A DNA stretch of 38,518 nt from Tritrichomonas foetus (taxonomy: Eukaryota; Parabasalia; Tritrichomonadida; Tritrichomonadidae), in contig MLAK01001126.1 in assembly GCA_001839685.1 (NCBI GenBank), forward strand, positions 12,311-50,828, given 5' to 3'. A model generated the notes under the pieces. The model was not told the DNA's origin. It was given only the letters and a program-made list of their open reading frames with translations, and searched no databases. This document shows positions 1-9,608 of the stretch, piece by piece; the first letter of the stretch is position 1, and each line of letters opens with the position of its first letter. The position numbers and the translations under genes were made by a program.

Positions 1-3
1 AAA

Positions 4-147
4 GAAAAGAAGAAAACATGAAAAGAAGAAAACATGAAAAGAAGAAAACATGAAAAGAAGAAAACTTGAAAAGAAGAAAACATGAAAAGAAGAAAACATG
101 AAAAGAAGAAAACTTGAAAAGAAGAAAAGTTGAAAAGAAGAAAAGTT
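4..147. repeat. 16-bp A/G-rich tandem repeat, nine copies
   Basis: Nine head-to-tail copies of a 16-bp unit, GAAAAGAAGAAAACAT, with the last three bases varying (CAT, CTT, GTT). The array starts at or before the window edge, so its true length is unknown. The plus strand is almost pure purine. It lies just past the stop codon of the minus-strand PH-like gene. The two terminal copies share the same variant (GTT), as expected from local slippage. Confidence 0.95.
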
Positions 148-179
148 GATAGAATCAGAAGATAACAGTAGAAAATGTT

Positions 180-872
180 TTAAGCGTTTACTGGAGCATC
201 AGCAGGGGCATCTGCTTGTGGCTGCTCAGGTTGTGTTGCGACTGGTGCTGCTTCTGTTGCTGTCGCTGGATATTTTTCGATGAATTTATTAGTGTAGATT
301 GCGTCGAGGAGTTTTTTCATGTTGTCCATTGAAGTGCAGCGCTGCTCGGCTGGATCCGGACTCTGTTTCCATGCGAACTTGAATTGTGCATTCTTTGAAA
401 CGTTTGCAACAGGGGTGACTGATATAACTTCGGAAAGCTGAATAACTTGCGGTGTTTGATTTCCCTTGCCGATAGAAATTCGATCAGCGTTTACTGACCA
501 TTGAACATTGCCAGCGAAGAAGCCTGGTGGCTTGACTTCACACTGGAAGGATTTCGACTCACGGTGTTCTGTAATTTGGTCGCGCCATGTTTTGTAAGCG
601 TTGCAAATCTTCTTGAAAAATTCTAAAATGTCGAATGGATCGTATGTAAAGACGAAGAAATGGGTTGTGGTGAAGCCGTCTCCATCGTAAAATTCGAGGA
701 CGTCTGGGCGGTCTGGATACTCTTTCGAAGGGCGGACTTTCATCACACCAATATGGAAGGAGGTAAATGGCTCTTTTCCATACTCAGTTGCGATATCGAG
801 GAAGTTGTCATGAACTTCAACCCAGTAGGGCTTCCAGTTCTTGGCGCCGGGGAGCATAAGATTTAGGAACAT
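180..872 (-). CDS. PH-like domain protein (two PH/PTB-like folds)
   Basis: A 230-residue protein. Residues 10-100 read like a pleckstrin-homology domain: a KxWKPYWVEVHDNFL strand pair near the start, alternating beta strands, and a closing amphipathic helix (DPFDILEFFKKICNAYKTW). Residues about 110-205 look like a second PH/PTB-type beta sandwich ending in another helix (MDNMKKLLDAIYTNKF). The tail from about 207 is Ala/Pro/Gln-rich and probably disordered. PH folds usually bind phosphoinositides or proteins at membranes; no ligand-binding basic pocket is obvious here. ATG at 872 is used; an in-frame ATG at 857 would also keep the whole domain. The stop reads TAAAA, matching the UAAA-type ends common in trichomonads. 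A CGGTTA (Myb-type) hexamer lies 16 bases upstream at 888-893. The PH call is from pattern only. Confidence 0.7.
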   Translation of the reverse strand: MFLNLMLPGAKNWKPYWVEVHDNFLDIATEYGKEPFTSFHIGVMKVRPSKEYPDRPDVLEFYDGDGFTTTHFFVFTYDPFDILEFFKKICNAYKTWRDQITEHRESKSFQCEVKPPGFFAGNVQWSVNADRISIGKGNQTPQVIQLSEVISVTPVANVSKNAQFKFAWKQSPDPAEQRCTSMDNMKKLLDAIYTNKFIEKYPATATEAAPVATQPEQPQADAPADAPVNA

Positions 873-1370
873 CTTAGATTGTTGTTGCGGTTAAATAGAA
901 TTTTCAAAAATTGACCATATAACAACACAATTTCTCAATGTCATTAGGAAATTGCCGTCAAATGAATTAAGGTCAATTTATGCGGTTAATCAATTTTTTC
1001 TGAAAAAAACATTAAATGATGAAATTGAGAAAGGTGGAAAATGATTAGATTGAAATGTAAGGCGAAATAATATGGTTAAAAAAATCCTATCGATATAAAA
1101 TTAATTATATGTTTTCACGACCTTTGATAAAAAAAGTTATTCAATATTTTTAGTAATTTCTACATAGAACTTTTTGAATGCATAATTCAAAAAGTTATCC
1201 AAAAGATTCTTAAATTTTTATATTTTTTTCTTTTTCTATATTTATATAATCAAATAAAGACAAAAAGCTATAATACGATAAGATCATATAAATATAGAAA
1301 AAGTTGTATTTGAAGAATATAGAGTTTTTTCATTTTGTGATTTTCTTTTCTCAAACCATTTCAAAAAAGA
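873..1370. promoter_or_regulatory. Divergent intergenic region with two CGGTTA hexamers
   Basis: About 500 bases separate two divergently transcribed genes. CGGTTA (a match to the Myb consensus CNGTTR) occurs at 888-893 and 983-988, both nearer the minus-strand gene. A TTTTTTCATTTTG stretch at 1325-1337 resembles the trichomonad initiator (TCA, with A as +1) and lies about 40 bases before the plus-strand ATG at 1371. Otherwise the region is AT-rich with no recognisable RNA gene. Confidence 0.35.
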
Positions 1371-2438
1371 ATGAGTCTATTAGATTTGGATCCAAGCAAA
1401 ATTATGCAGCGTCATGCATCAAATGAAGCATTAAATCAAGATAAATCAGCCAATCACCCAGACATTAATTCGATAATTACCAGCGCACCCATCGACCCAT
1501 CAATTAGTCAGCCGATACCAGTCCAAGTTCCAGATCTCCACCCATCGCCGGAAGCGTATTCCAGTTTTCCGAACGTTCCTCCCGGTTTTTATAACGGCCC
1601 GCCTGGATACACAAACCAGTGCCCTCCACCTAAGTCAACAAACGAATCTCTTCCGGTTTCGAGCATCAATCATTTCCAGATTGCACAAAAAGAAAATGCT
1701 ACGAATAATCTAAATCTGCCCAACCACCCGCCATTCAGTCGGAATAACGCACTCAGTCCAAATGGATACAATACAAACTACGAACCAGGCAATACTGTTC
1801 ATGATTTTGATAACCATCCGGACGATATAAAATCTTTTGTCCATCATCCAAAGCCAGACGTTTCGGGCTACAGAAAACTTGAACCCGTATCTCTGGCGGT
1901 TTCTTTCTCACAAGTTATTTCGAATCGCAAAAATGATATCGAAAATAATCTAAATAGTGAAATTCTACTTTGCGAGCAGAAAATTAACGATTTCAGGGAA
2001 AAAATTGCACATAAAAACAGTGAAATTGAATTGATGTTATCTAACCTGAGTGAAAAAGTAAGCGAGTGTGTAAAAAGTAGACAAATAGCTGGATCCAAAG
2101 ATGACGAATTTGAAAAAGTGCTCGACTCTCGATCAACAGAAAAAATCCTTGATTTTTTGAGGAATACAACTCCGGAAAATTTATTTTCACCAGAAAATGA
2201 AATAACTCTTGATTCAATGGTAAATTTATTGAAATATCTTTGTAAAATTTACAAAACTGAGAAAGAGGTCGCTTTTTTGTGGACGACTGCAATTTTAAAT
2301 CAAATTCAACCAGATTCCCAATTTGAACAAGCACAAAACAAACCTGTATTCTTGGAAGTGAATAGAATAATGGGAAAAGAGGAATCGAATGAATCCAAAA
2401 CAATAAATGAACTATTGAACAAGAAGATTCAAATATAA
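1371..2438 (+). CDS. Pro/Asn-rich protein with C-terminal helical region
   Basis: A 355-residue protein not recognised by family. Residues 1-165 are rich in Pro, Asn and Ser, with PPGF, PPGY and PPP motifs, and are probably disordered. Residues about 175-235 form a predicted coiled coil (many Glu/Lys/Asn with heptad-spaced Ile/Leu). Residues about 240-345 look alpha-helical and compact, including a hydrophobic helix LDSMVNLLKYLCKIY. A disordered Pro-rich half followed by a coiled coil and a helical C-terminal domain is seen in some mRNA-decapping and trafficking scaffolds, for example EDC4-like proteins. That is a shape resemblance only. The stop is followed by AA (TAAAA). Confidence 0.75.
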   Translation: MSLLDLDPSKIMQRHASNEALNQDKSANHPDINSIITSAPIDPSISQPIPVQVPDLHPSPEAYSSFPNVPPGFYNGPPGYTNQCPPPKSTNESLPVSSINHFQIAQKENATNNLNLPNHPPFSRNNALSPNGYNTNYEPGNTVHDFDNHPDDIKSFVHHPKPDVSGYRKLEPVSLAVSFSQVISNRKNDIENNLNSEILLCEQKINDFREKIAHKNSEIELMLSNLSEKVSECVKSRQIAGSKDDEFEKVLDSRSTEKILDFLRNTTPENLFSPENEITLDSMVNLLKYLCKIYKTEKEVAFLWTTAILNQIQPDSQFEQAQNKPVFLEVNRIMGKEESNESKTINELLNKKIQI

Positions 2439-3062
2439 AAGTAAAAGTGTCATTTCCAGTTTCCATCCAAGAAAGGAAGAAGCAAATAGTTGATGTGTTG
2501 AATGATTGTTGTATAAACTGTATGCTTGTTTTAACTATTGTATATTATTGAAAGAATAACAAACAAAGAATATAATCAGAAATATATATAATTTCTACTT
2601 CTTTTATTTCCTCGAATAAATCACAAGTTAAATATTTTGTTAAATCGAGTTTTTTTATTATTATTATTTCGTTCTTCCGAAGAAATAAATGAGCTGGTTG
2701 ATTGAATTCGATTATGTCATTCGTGATTCTTCATATATAAGACTAAGACTTAACTTCCTTTTGAGGTTTAATTTATCGAATATCATGATCATTTCGAAAA
2801 TCATGACATCCAAAATCAAAGTGTTTTTCTCATAAATTTTTTTCCATTCATCTTCTTGTTGATACCTTCGATGGTAAGATAAATAGTCATTTCACATCAA
2901 CCAGCCAGATATATCATCTTCTTTATCATAGTCAATATAAATCTCCACCAGTAAATTAAACCAAACACAAATAAAACAAGCAGGGGGGAAAAGAAAAATG
3001 AAAAACAGATAAAAACCTTTATTAACAAAATATAGAAAAAACGACCGAAATAAATATTCACA
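2439..3062. other. Convergent intergenic region, no gene seen
   Basis: This stretch lies between the 3' ends of two converging genes. It is AT-rich with poly-T and ATT runs. A local imperfect palindrome around 2778-2815 is built from ATCATGAT and TCGAA elements. No conserved reading frame and no tRNA-like cloverleaf was seen. Confidence 0.5.
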
Positions 3063-3635
3063 TCAAAGTATTTGCCCAGTAAATGTAGTCGTTTTCGTGG
3101 TTGTTCGACGCTGATCATTAAATTTCACTTCCGTTTCATGCAGCATCGTTGTGAGGGGAGTTACCGTTGATGGATCTTTCACACTTATTGCAGTCAGTTC
3201 TACTGATTGAGGAAGATACATCTTAATCTCATCTATTTGAGATTGCTCGCTATAAATTGTGACGACGGGAATATCGTAGTTTTTGTAGGTCATTCTGAGG
3301 AACCAATTCAAAGTTCGAGCGGTTAGAAGGAGCGTTGGGTGATCCCTCAAATCTGCGAGGAATAAAAACGTAGCGTAATCACGACGAGTCTGCAGTTCTT
3401 TCAGCCAGAAACGCCGAATCGTCCTTTGATTCTGCGCGTCAACGAATCTGATATTCAGCGTTCCTGAGCCGTCTGTCGGATTGTAGATATCTTTGGCTAG
3501 CATCTGCGTAAAAGTCTCTTTTACTGGTCCGGGAAGGTAAAAAAGGAGGATTGGAGCTTTAGGCTTTTGAGCTGCACGACGTGCGTCACCTTTGTTTGTT
3601 GTAGCGCCAGCTGGTGTTGATTTCCCACAGCCCAT
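3063..3635 (-). CDS. ARF-like pseudo-GTPase with N-terminal acylation signal
   Basis: A 190-residue protein, the usual length for an ARF/ARL GTPase with a short lead. The start MGCGKST fits N-myristoylation at Gly2 with palmitoylation at Cys3, as in G-alpha subunits. ARF landmarks are visible but eroded. The P-loop position (residues 34-41, YLPGPVKE) keeps Lys39 but lacks the Gly before it and the Ser/Thr after it. The switch-II WDxGGQxxIRxxW motif appears as FVDAQNQRTIRRFW (64-77), keeping the Gln and the IRxxW end but losing both Gly. The strand FLFLADLRDH matches the ARF FVVDxxDR strand. The NKxD guanine-specificity motif is absent (VVTIYSEQSQID). It is therefore probably unable to bind or hydrolyse GTP normally, and may act as a membrane-tethered scaffold. 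The acylation and pseudo-enzyme calls are inferred. Confidence 0.65.
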   Translation of the reverse strand: MGCGKSTPAGATTNKGDARRAAQKPKAPILLFYLPGPVKETFTQMLAKDIYNPTDGSGTLNIRFVDAQNQRTIRRFWLKELQTRRDYATFLFLADLRDHPTLLLTARTLNWFLRMTYKNYDIPVVTIYSEQSQIDEIKMYLPQSVELTAISVKDPSTVTPLTTMLHETEVKFNDQRRTTTKTTTFTGQIL

Positions 3636-4672
3636 AGAAAATAAACTACAAATTCCATTGTAATCTCAGAAAAATTAATTGAGATATTCACTTTTTGTTT
3701 TAAATTAAACGAATCTTTCACAATATAGCTGATGAAAATCTTTCAAATTTTGAATATACCATGATTTAAAACTCTGGTTCTCAATTTTTGTCCACTCTGA
3801 TTGAAAAAGCGGGAATAACTATAAAATGTCGATATTTTTTCCGAAAGGTGAGAAACGTATTATTTCTTTGAATTTTTCTCAATTGATGGAAAAATGAGGA
3901 AATGGAGAATATATTGATTTGTTGAGTATCTCAAGAAACAATGAAATTATTGGAGTTTCCCAATTGAGATTTGGTTATTATAATGATTGGAAACATGATT
4001 TATTGTTGTGTTCACTGGAATAAAAATCACACCATCAATATTTCTGTTCTTTGCTTTCTTTTTCTCATTATAACTGATATAATAATCATATTAGAGCACA
4101 TAAGAATAGATTCATGAAGAGTTTGATATTAATATGTTTTACATAATTATAATATTATTCATGAAAAGAATACATACAAGAACAGGCTAACCATCTTTAA
4201 AAAGTTTTCCTTGAATTCGACTTGAAATAATGTAGAAAATACATATCAATGGAGGAGGTTTTAGCATCGATTGAACAAATTGGATTAGTCAAGTGTTGGA
4301 GAATCTTCAAATGGATCAATATCTGGAAACTTCTTGGTATGAACATTAATAAGAAATTGTATGATTGGAGAAACAATGAAATCAAATATTAGTGTGCCAC
4401 CATTTCTGCATGTTTCAATTTTTTTTCTCATTTATTGAACTTAAATCGTTAGTGAATCATTCATAAATAACATTTTTGGAATAATAGTTAGATTTCTAAA
4501 ACGATAGAATATTTATGCTAATGTAACTACAGCATCAATCTTTTTACATCAACCATTTCTCTTTAAACTATGATATCCAATACTAATTATTTGAAAATGT
4601 AATATAATACTAATATTTTTATTTATTTTTTTCTTTAGGAAGAACAAGTTTTATTTTTTCAAAAAAAAAAAA
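3636..4672. other. Intergenic, about 1 kb, no gene seen
   Basis: AT-rich DNA between the 5' end of the ARF-like gene and the 3' end of the Ser/Asp-rich gene. The first 100 bases presumably hold the promoter of the ARF-like gene; TCTCAATTA, read on the minus strand, is a weak initiator match about 40 bases before its ATG. A short reading frame at 4197-4385 (-) has no protein-like character. The poly-A tract at 4662-4671 abuts the next gene's stop codon. Confidence 0.45.
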
Positions 4673-7600
4673 TTAAATATCATCATTCTCAATATCATCG
4701 TCATCGTCATCATCAATATCACCACCATACTGCTTCATAAGAGCTTGAATATCTTCACCATCAGTTTCCTCTTCATCATCAATGGAATTCTCTCCATCTT
4801 TTCCAATATCTGTTTTAATGTTGAGATTCGCAATGTAGGCATCAACATCAATACTGTCAGAGTCTGAATCTGAGTCCAGGATTTTCTTTTTAGCAGGCTT
4901 TTCATCTTTACTTTCATAATTATTTACTGCTGTGCTTGTGTTTGAAGTAATATTTGTCTGTTTTTGTGTCGATGGAATAATTGGTTCATCTGATGATTCC
5001 GACATTATTGGTTTTACCGCATTTTTAGAAGAAGGGTCTTTCTTTTCTAGTTTAACATCATCTTCATCATCAGATAACTTAATGTTGATGTCAATGTCAT
5101 CATCATCGTCGTCCATATTATCATCTGAATCTAAGTTTATGTTAAGTTTCTTTTTTAAGTCTTCAATTGTGTCTTTTTGTAATTGATCGCTTCCACTTGA
5201 CATATCATCTTCTATTCGGCTTTCATCAGCAAAATTAACAGAATCGTTTTCTTGGTCAACAGCATTGTTATTGTTGTTATTAACATTGTTGCTAATATTA
5301 TTATTGTTATTTGCTGAATTATTAGAAGCAGAATTATCTTTCAATGAATGCTTTCCCAAGATGTTATGATTGTGATCATCACTATCTGATTCAGAAGACA
5401 TGAAAGATCGCTGTTTTTCTTTCTTATTTGCCTTTGCTGCTGCTGCTGCCTTCAAAATATTCAAAGCGATATCTTCTTCTTCATCTGAAGATGAAATGTG
5501 AACAATTTCTTCAGATGATTCTTTTCCATCATCTTGAGTTGAGCCAATTTCATGTTTTGTTTGTTTCTGTTGTGCTTGCTGTTGCTGTGCTTGTTGGGTT
5601 AGTTGGGCTTGTGCTGTTAATGTTGATGGTGTTTCACTTTCTGATGAATCAGAAAAGTTATCGCTAATGTTTTCAAAGTTGAATGATGCTGGTTTCTTTG
5701 CTTGTTGAGCAGCATGTGCTGAGTCTTCATCATCACTAACAGTGAGTGGTTCACTTGGTTTCTTTGTTTCTGAACCAGATGTTGTAGCCGAAAGAATATC
5801 AATTTCACCATCTTTTGAAGAATTCAAAGCAATTTTATTTTCTTTCTTTGACTCTTCAACTTTAACTTTCTTGTTGTTCTTACTGGCCATTGAAAAGTAA
5901 GAAGTGTGCTGTGGTGCGGCTTCAGCAAGTGTTGAAGCACCAAGTAAATTGGATGCATTCTTAGATTCATTAGCTGCTGCTGACGATGAAGTGTTTGCAG
6001 AAGATGTTTTATCACCACCAATCAGTTTTTCTATGTCAATTTCACTATCATCATCTGATGATGAATCATTTGGTAAAGAGAAAAGTTGTTGAATTCTTTT
6101 GCTATGATCTTCAACTTGTAGTTGTTGTGGCTTTTGTTGCTGTTGAGAAGACTGAGGTGGATCAACTTTAATTACAACATTTCTTTGTGAATCTTTATCG
6201 TTTGATTCCTTTCCATCATTTTTCGTCTTTGAACTCTTTGAATTCAATATCAAATCATTTGAATCATCATCATGCTTGTTTGATTTCTTTCCTTTCTTGC
6301 TTTTCACTGTACTAGAATCTTCAGAATCAAGTAAAAGATCACTATCTAATTCATCTGAATCTTCTTCTTCCTCTTCAGAATCATCAGAAATGATTTTCTT
6401 TTTATTCGTTTTTGAAGCCTTTTTACTTCGTTTTGGTGCCTTCTTTTCTTTCTTTGAAGCTTTCTTTCCTTTCTTCTTTGAAATTTCTTTCAGGTTTTCA
6501 TCGCTGCTTGATTCATCTTCCTCTTCATCATCAATGTTCAGATCATCACTTGATGACAAATTTGAACTATCTGAATCCAAATTCACTTTTATTTTTGATT
6601 TCTTTGCTTTTTTAGATTTCTTTGATTTCAAATTAACTTTAAGTTTTCCTCCTTTCTTCTTTGAAACCTTTGGTGAATCAGATGACATTTCAAGAGATGA
6701 GTCACTCACGGTTTCAGTGATTGAAGAATCCATTTCATCGCTTGAAGAAACCTTCATTCGACTGATTTTCGTTGAATGTTGATAATTTGTTTTATTGTTT
6801 TTGGACTTTTTAGATGCAACTTCAATGGTTGATGAAAAATCATCAGAGTCTGAATCAGAATCAGTTGACAATGAATCAGTTGAATCAGAAGAGTCGTAAA
6901 TGTATCTTTTCTTATTTCCTCCTTTTTTAACAGGTGAATAAGATTCGCTTGAAGAGTCCGAATCTGACGAATAGATGTATTTCAATTTAGTTTTACTTGA
7001 AGTTCCAAAGAGCTTCAATGCATCATTTTTTGATGATGCTCCTTTTGAGCGGGATGAATATTTCGATAAAATATCGATATCATCATCGCTTGATTGATGT
7101 CGATGTTTCGAATTGTGGCGATTGTTGTGGCCATGTTTCTTTTTATTGCCAAAATTAAGAATATCATCACTGGAAGATGACGACGAAGAAGAAATATTCA
7201 AGCCCTTCAATATCTTTTTGATGTTTGAATCAGATTTCTTGGAAGTGCTTCGGTTTGTCTTGCTTGATTTCCTCAAGCCTGGAATGGATTTAAGGTCAAA
7301 ACTTGATGAAGATGAATCAGTTGAGTATTCATCATCACTTGATGAAGAACTGGACATTAAAAATTTTTTGGTAAATGAATGACCCTTATGTTTATTTTCA
7401 GATTTTCTGTCGTCAAATTTCAGGAGACCTTTCAAATTCTTTGATGTGTATTTATTTACATCAAAATTATCATCATCTGAAGAAGATGAAGAAAACATTT
7501 TTGAATGTTTACCTTTGCTGTGTTTCTGATGATTCTTCTTACTTGATGTTAAAATAGAATATTTATCTTTTGATCTTTCCGAGCCTCGCGGCTTTGAATT

Positions 7601-7975
7601 CGATAAAAATTTCTTATAATCAATCTTTGGCTTTTCGTCTTCATAATAGTCATAATCATCATCGGAATAATATGAATAATCAGATGAGTCATACCTTCTT
7701 TCGGGTTTGGCCTTTGTGTAAAGAGATATTTTTGAATGGGGAATTTTATCGTTTTTCTTGTGATTTGATACACTTTTTGATCGATATGAATTATGATATG
7801 ATGGAGCTATATTGTACCTGTCATACTTATCGTATTTTTCGTGTTTCTTATAATTTTTATCGTGTTTTCTCGAGTCTGATTTTCTGCTGCCACGTGAAGG
7901 TGATTTCAAGATGTCTCTGAAAACATCAAGTCGTTCTTTGACAGCCTGAAGTCGTGAAGAAACATCGTTTTCCAT
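4673..7975 (-). CDS. Very large Ser/Asp/Lys-rich acidic phospho-domain protein
   Basis: 1100 residues, almost all low complexity. The only ordered-looking part is the first 25 residues (VSSRLQAVKERLDVFRDIL), a likely amphipathic helix. Then comes a Tyr/Lys/His/Arg-rich stretch (about 30-100). After that there are dozens of blocks of the type SSSSDD, DSDSDS and SSDEE, alternating with Lys-rich blocks (KKSKKAKKSK). SSDxE clusters are textbook casein-kinase-2 substrates. The acidic/basic alternation recalls nucleolar chaperones such as Nopp140 or treacle, but no LisH domain or SRP40 C-terminal domain is visible. Gln- and Asn-rich runs occur near 620, 790 and 900. It ends in an Asp run. A nuclear or nucleolar scaffold is the best guess; a dentin-phosphoprotein-like composition is coincidental. 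Start at ATG 7975. Confidence 0.8.
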   Translation of the reverse strand: MENDVSSRLQAVKERLDVFRDILKSPSRGSRKSDSRKHDKNYKKHEKYDKYDRYNIAPSYHNSYRSKSVSNHKKNDKIPHSKISLYTKAKPERRYDSSDYSYYSDDDYDYYEDEKPKIDYKKFLSNSKPRGSERSKDKYSILTSSKKNHQKHSKGKHSKMFSSSSSDDDNFDVNKYTSKNLKGLLKFDDRKSENKHKGHSFTKKFLMSSSSSSDDEYSTDSSSSSFDLKSIPGLRKSSKTNRSTSKKSDSNIKKILKGLNISSSSSSSSDDILNFGNKKKHGHNNRHNSKHRHQSSDDDIDILSKYSSRSKGASSKNDALKLFGTSSKTKLKYIYSSDSDSSSESYSPVKKGGNKKRYIYDSSDSTDSLSTDSDSDSDDFSSTIEVASKKSKNNKTNYQHSTKISRMKVSSSDEMDSSITETVSDSSLEMSSDSPKVSKKKGGKLKVNLKSKKSKKAKKSKIKVNLDSDSSNLSSSDDLNIDDEEEDESSSDENLKEISKKKGKKASKKEKKAPKRSKKASKTNKKKIISDDSEEEEEDSDELDSDLLLDSEDSSTVKSKKGKKSNKHDDDSNDLILNSKSSKTKNDGKESNDKDSQRNVVIKVDPPQSSQQQQKPQQLQVEDHSKRIQQLFSLPNDSSSDDDSEIDIEKLIGGDKTSSANTSSSAAANESKNASNLLGASTLAEAAPQHTSYFSMASKNNKKVKVEESKKENKIALNSSKDGEIDILSATTSGSETKKPSEPLTVSDDEDSAHAAQQAKKPASFNFENISDNFSDSSESETPSTLTAQAQLTQQAQQQQAQQKQTKHEIGSTQDDGKESSEEIVHISSSDEEEDIALNILKAAAAAKANKKEKQRSFMSSESDSDDHNHNILGKHSLKDNSASNNSANNNNNISNNVNNNNNNAVDQENDSVNFADESRIEDDMSSGSDQLQKDTIEDLKKKLNINLDSDDNMDDDDDDIDINIKLSDDEDDVKLEKKDPSSKNAVKPIMSESSDEPIIPSTQKQTNITSNTSTAVNNYESKDEKPAKKKILDSDSDSDSIDVDAYIANLNIKTDIGKDGENSIDDEEETDGEDIQALMKQYGGDIDDDDDDDIENDDI

Positions 7976-8095
7976 TTTAATATTATCTTTCTATCTTTTT
8001 GAACAGAAGTAAATAAATGTAAAGTATTCAAATTGGATTACCGTTTACTAATATTTTCAGTAGTTTATCAATGCTTGACCATTTAAGAAAAAGAT

Positions 8096-9006
8096 CAAAG
8101 TATAAAAGTACACAACCTGGAAATACGTTTATTTTCATTAAATAAACTGAACTTTTTCGAATCTTGGAAACAACTTCCCGACTCTCTGATGCTTAATTTA
8201 CAGCAACGAATTTTTGCTGAATAGATCTTAACCAATAAAAAATGCCAAAATTCGCTTGATTACTATTTTCGAAATTACACGTTATTTCTAAAATCTCCAG
8301 GCAGATGAAAGATTTAGCCCTTTCCACTAGATCAAAGAGTTACTCAAATATTTCTCTATATTATCCCTACTATGTGGACAATTTTATCGAATTTATCTTG
8401 CAATACACCAATTTTATTGAATTTGAATTTTCCGAAAGATTGATGCTTAGATTTTTTTTCAAACTTTGCCAACATGCACAATTTCGTCAGAATGTATTAA
8501 CATCGATTTATAAAGCATTTTCGTCTTTTGGTTGTCGAGAATTACGTTCTCAAAAAAAATTCGATATTTGATCAAAGTCTAATGAACCAATTGTATTCAA
8601 CTCACACAAAATCATGAACATTCTTATTAATAAAGAAGGAAATTGAATTTAATTCTGAAATTATTTGAGAATCTTATTTTTTGGGCATAATTTTTTTTTC
8701 TTTCTTAAAATCCTTTTGAAGGAGCTTATCCATGTAAATACTCTCAAAAATCAAGGATATGTCGCATATGTGTGGGAAAAAAGTAGATTTTCATTTTCAA
8801 TGGAATATACGATTATAATGTATTCAAAACAATAAGTATTTCTAAAAAAATTGCTTTTTTTATTAAATCGAAGAATATCTCAAAAATAAAAAGACAAAAT
8901 CTTTTAATATTTTGGATATATTATTTTTTAATTATGCTAATTATATGGAGAAAATATAAATAAAATCATAAGCGTAGAAGCATAGGTTGTGTACTTTTCA
9001 AAGTAT
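8096..9006. mobile_element. Non-autonomous DNA transposon A with 8-bp target duplication
   Basis: The left end is AAAAGTACACAACCT (8104-8118) and the right end is its exact reverse complement (8984-8998). Immediately outside both ends stands the same octamer CAAAGTAT (8096-8103 and 8999-9006). Fifteen-base perfect inverted ends plus a direct octamer outside them are the signature of a cut-and-paste DNA transposon, 895 bp long. Eight-base duplications are typical of hAT elements, but the ends lack the usual hAT CAGGG start. There is no intact transposase. The only frame of any size (8305-8571, +, 88 codons) is of poor quality. A short open segment (about 8153-8224) reads FFESWKQLPDSLMLNLQQ and vaguely recalls an F-box. 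Confidence 0.75.
8305..8571 (+). pseudogene. Possible decayed coding fragment inside element A
   Basis: An 88-codon frame rich in Phe, Tyr, Ser and Leu (for example LFFKLCQHAQFRQNV-like helices), with no recognisable domain. It lies inside transposon A. It may be chance, a remnant of transposase, or a remnant of captured host coding sequence. The amino-acid mix is only slightly more protein-like than expected for this base composition. Confidence 0.2.
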
Positions 9007-9608
9007 CTCGGAATAGATACAGAATATTTTAAATTTTAGAAAATATAATGTTGTTATTAATTCATTTAAATAATAATTCATTATAAATCATATAAAAAAG
9101 GCAAAACTCATTCATTAGCAGTCATGTAATGTAAGGGAGCAAGATGACCTAAAAAAATATTTTTCGATTGATTTATTTAATGTTGTGGCATTAGTGTGAA
9201 TGGGTCAGAAATTCGGTGTGTCGATGAGATTTAAGATGATGTCAGTGCCTATAAGGGCAATAAAAGAATCGATTCATTATTTTCGTTCGACTTCATTTTT
9301 ATATTTTACCTCTAACATGAAGTGAATCCAACATCAAAATATATAAACTTTTTCTGTAATATGAAAACTTTTTCTAAAAAGTGGTTCAGAAAAATGATTT
9401 CTCTGAGAATTGATCATAAAATTGACATAAATTGGCTATCGTATTCAGTACAACTTAATTATCTATAAATTTTCCACGGAATTTTATTAAATAACTTTAT
9501 TTATATTCAAATCAAACAGTCTCCTCCTTCTTTTTCTGGTCGAAGAAAGTTTTGGGAATAAATTTTTAATGACCAACAAAAATTACAGAAAAAAAATGCT
9601 CAACTAGC
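9007..9608. other. Intergenic, slightly GC-richer island at 9180-9290
   Basis: Between transposon A and the 3' end of the zinc-finger gene. Most is AT-rich. The part around 9180-9290 (GTGGCATTAGTGTGAATGGG and onward to CCTATAAGGGC) is clearly less AT-rich than its surroundings, but shows no cloverleaf, no box C/D pair and no long open frame that I can support. Confidence 0.35.

Noticed and set aside
4197..4385. 62-codon minus-strand frame
   Set aside because: Composition is that of random AT-rich DNA; no start context or domain.
9180..9290. Possible tRNA or small RNA in a less AT-rich patch
   Set aside because: No acceptor/T-arm pairing, no GGTTCGA loop and no box motifs could be drawn.
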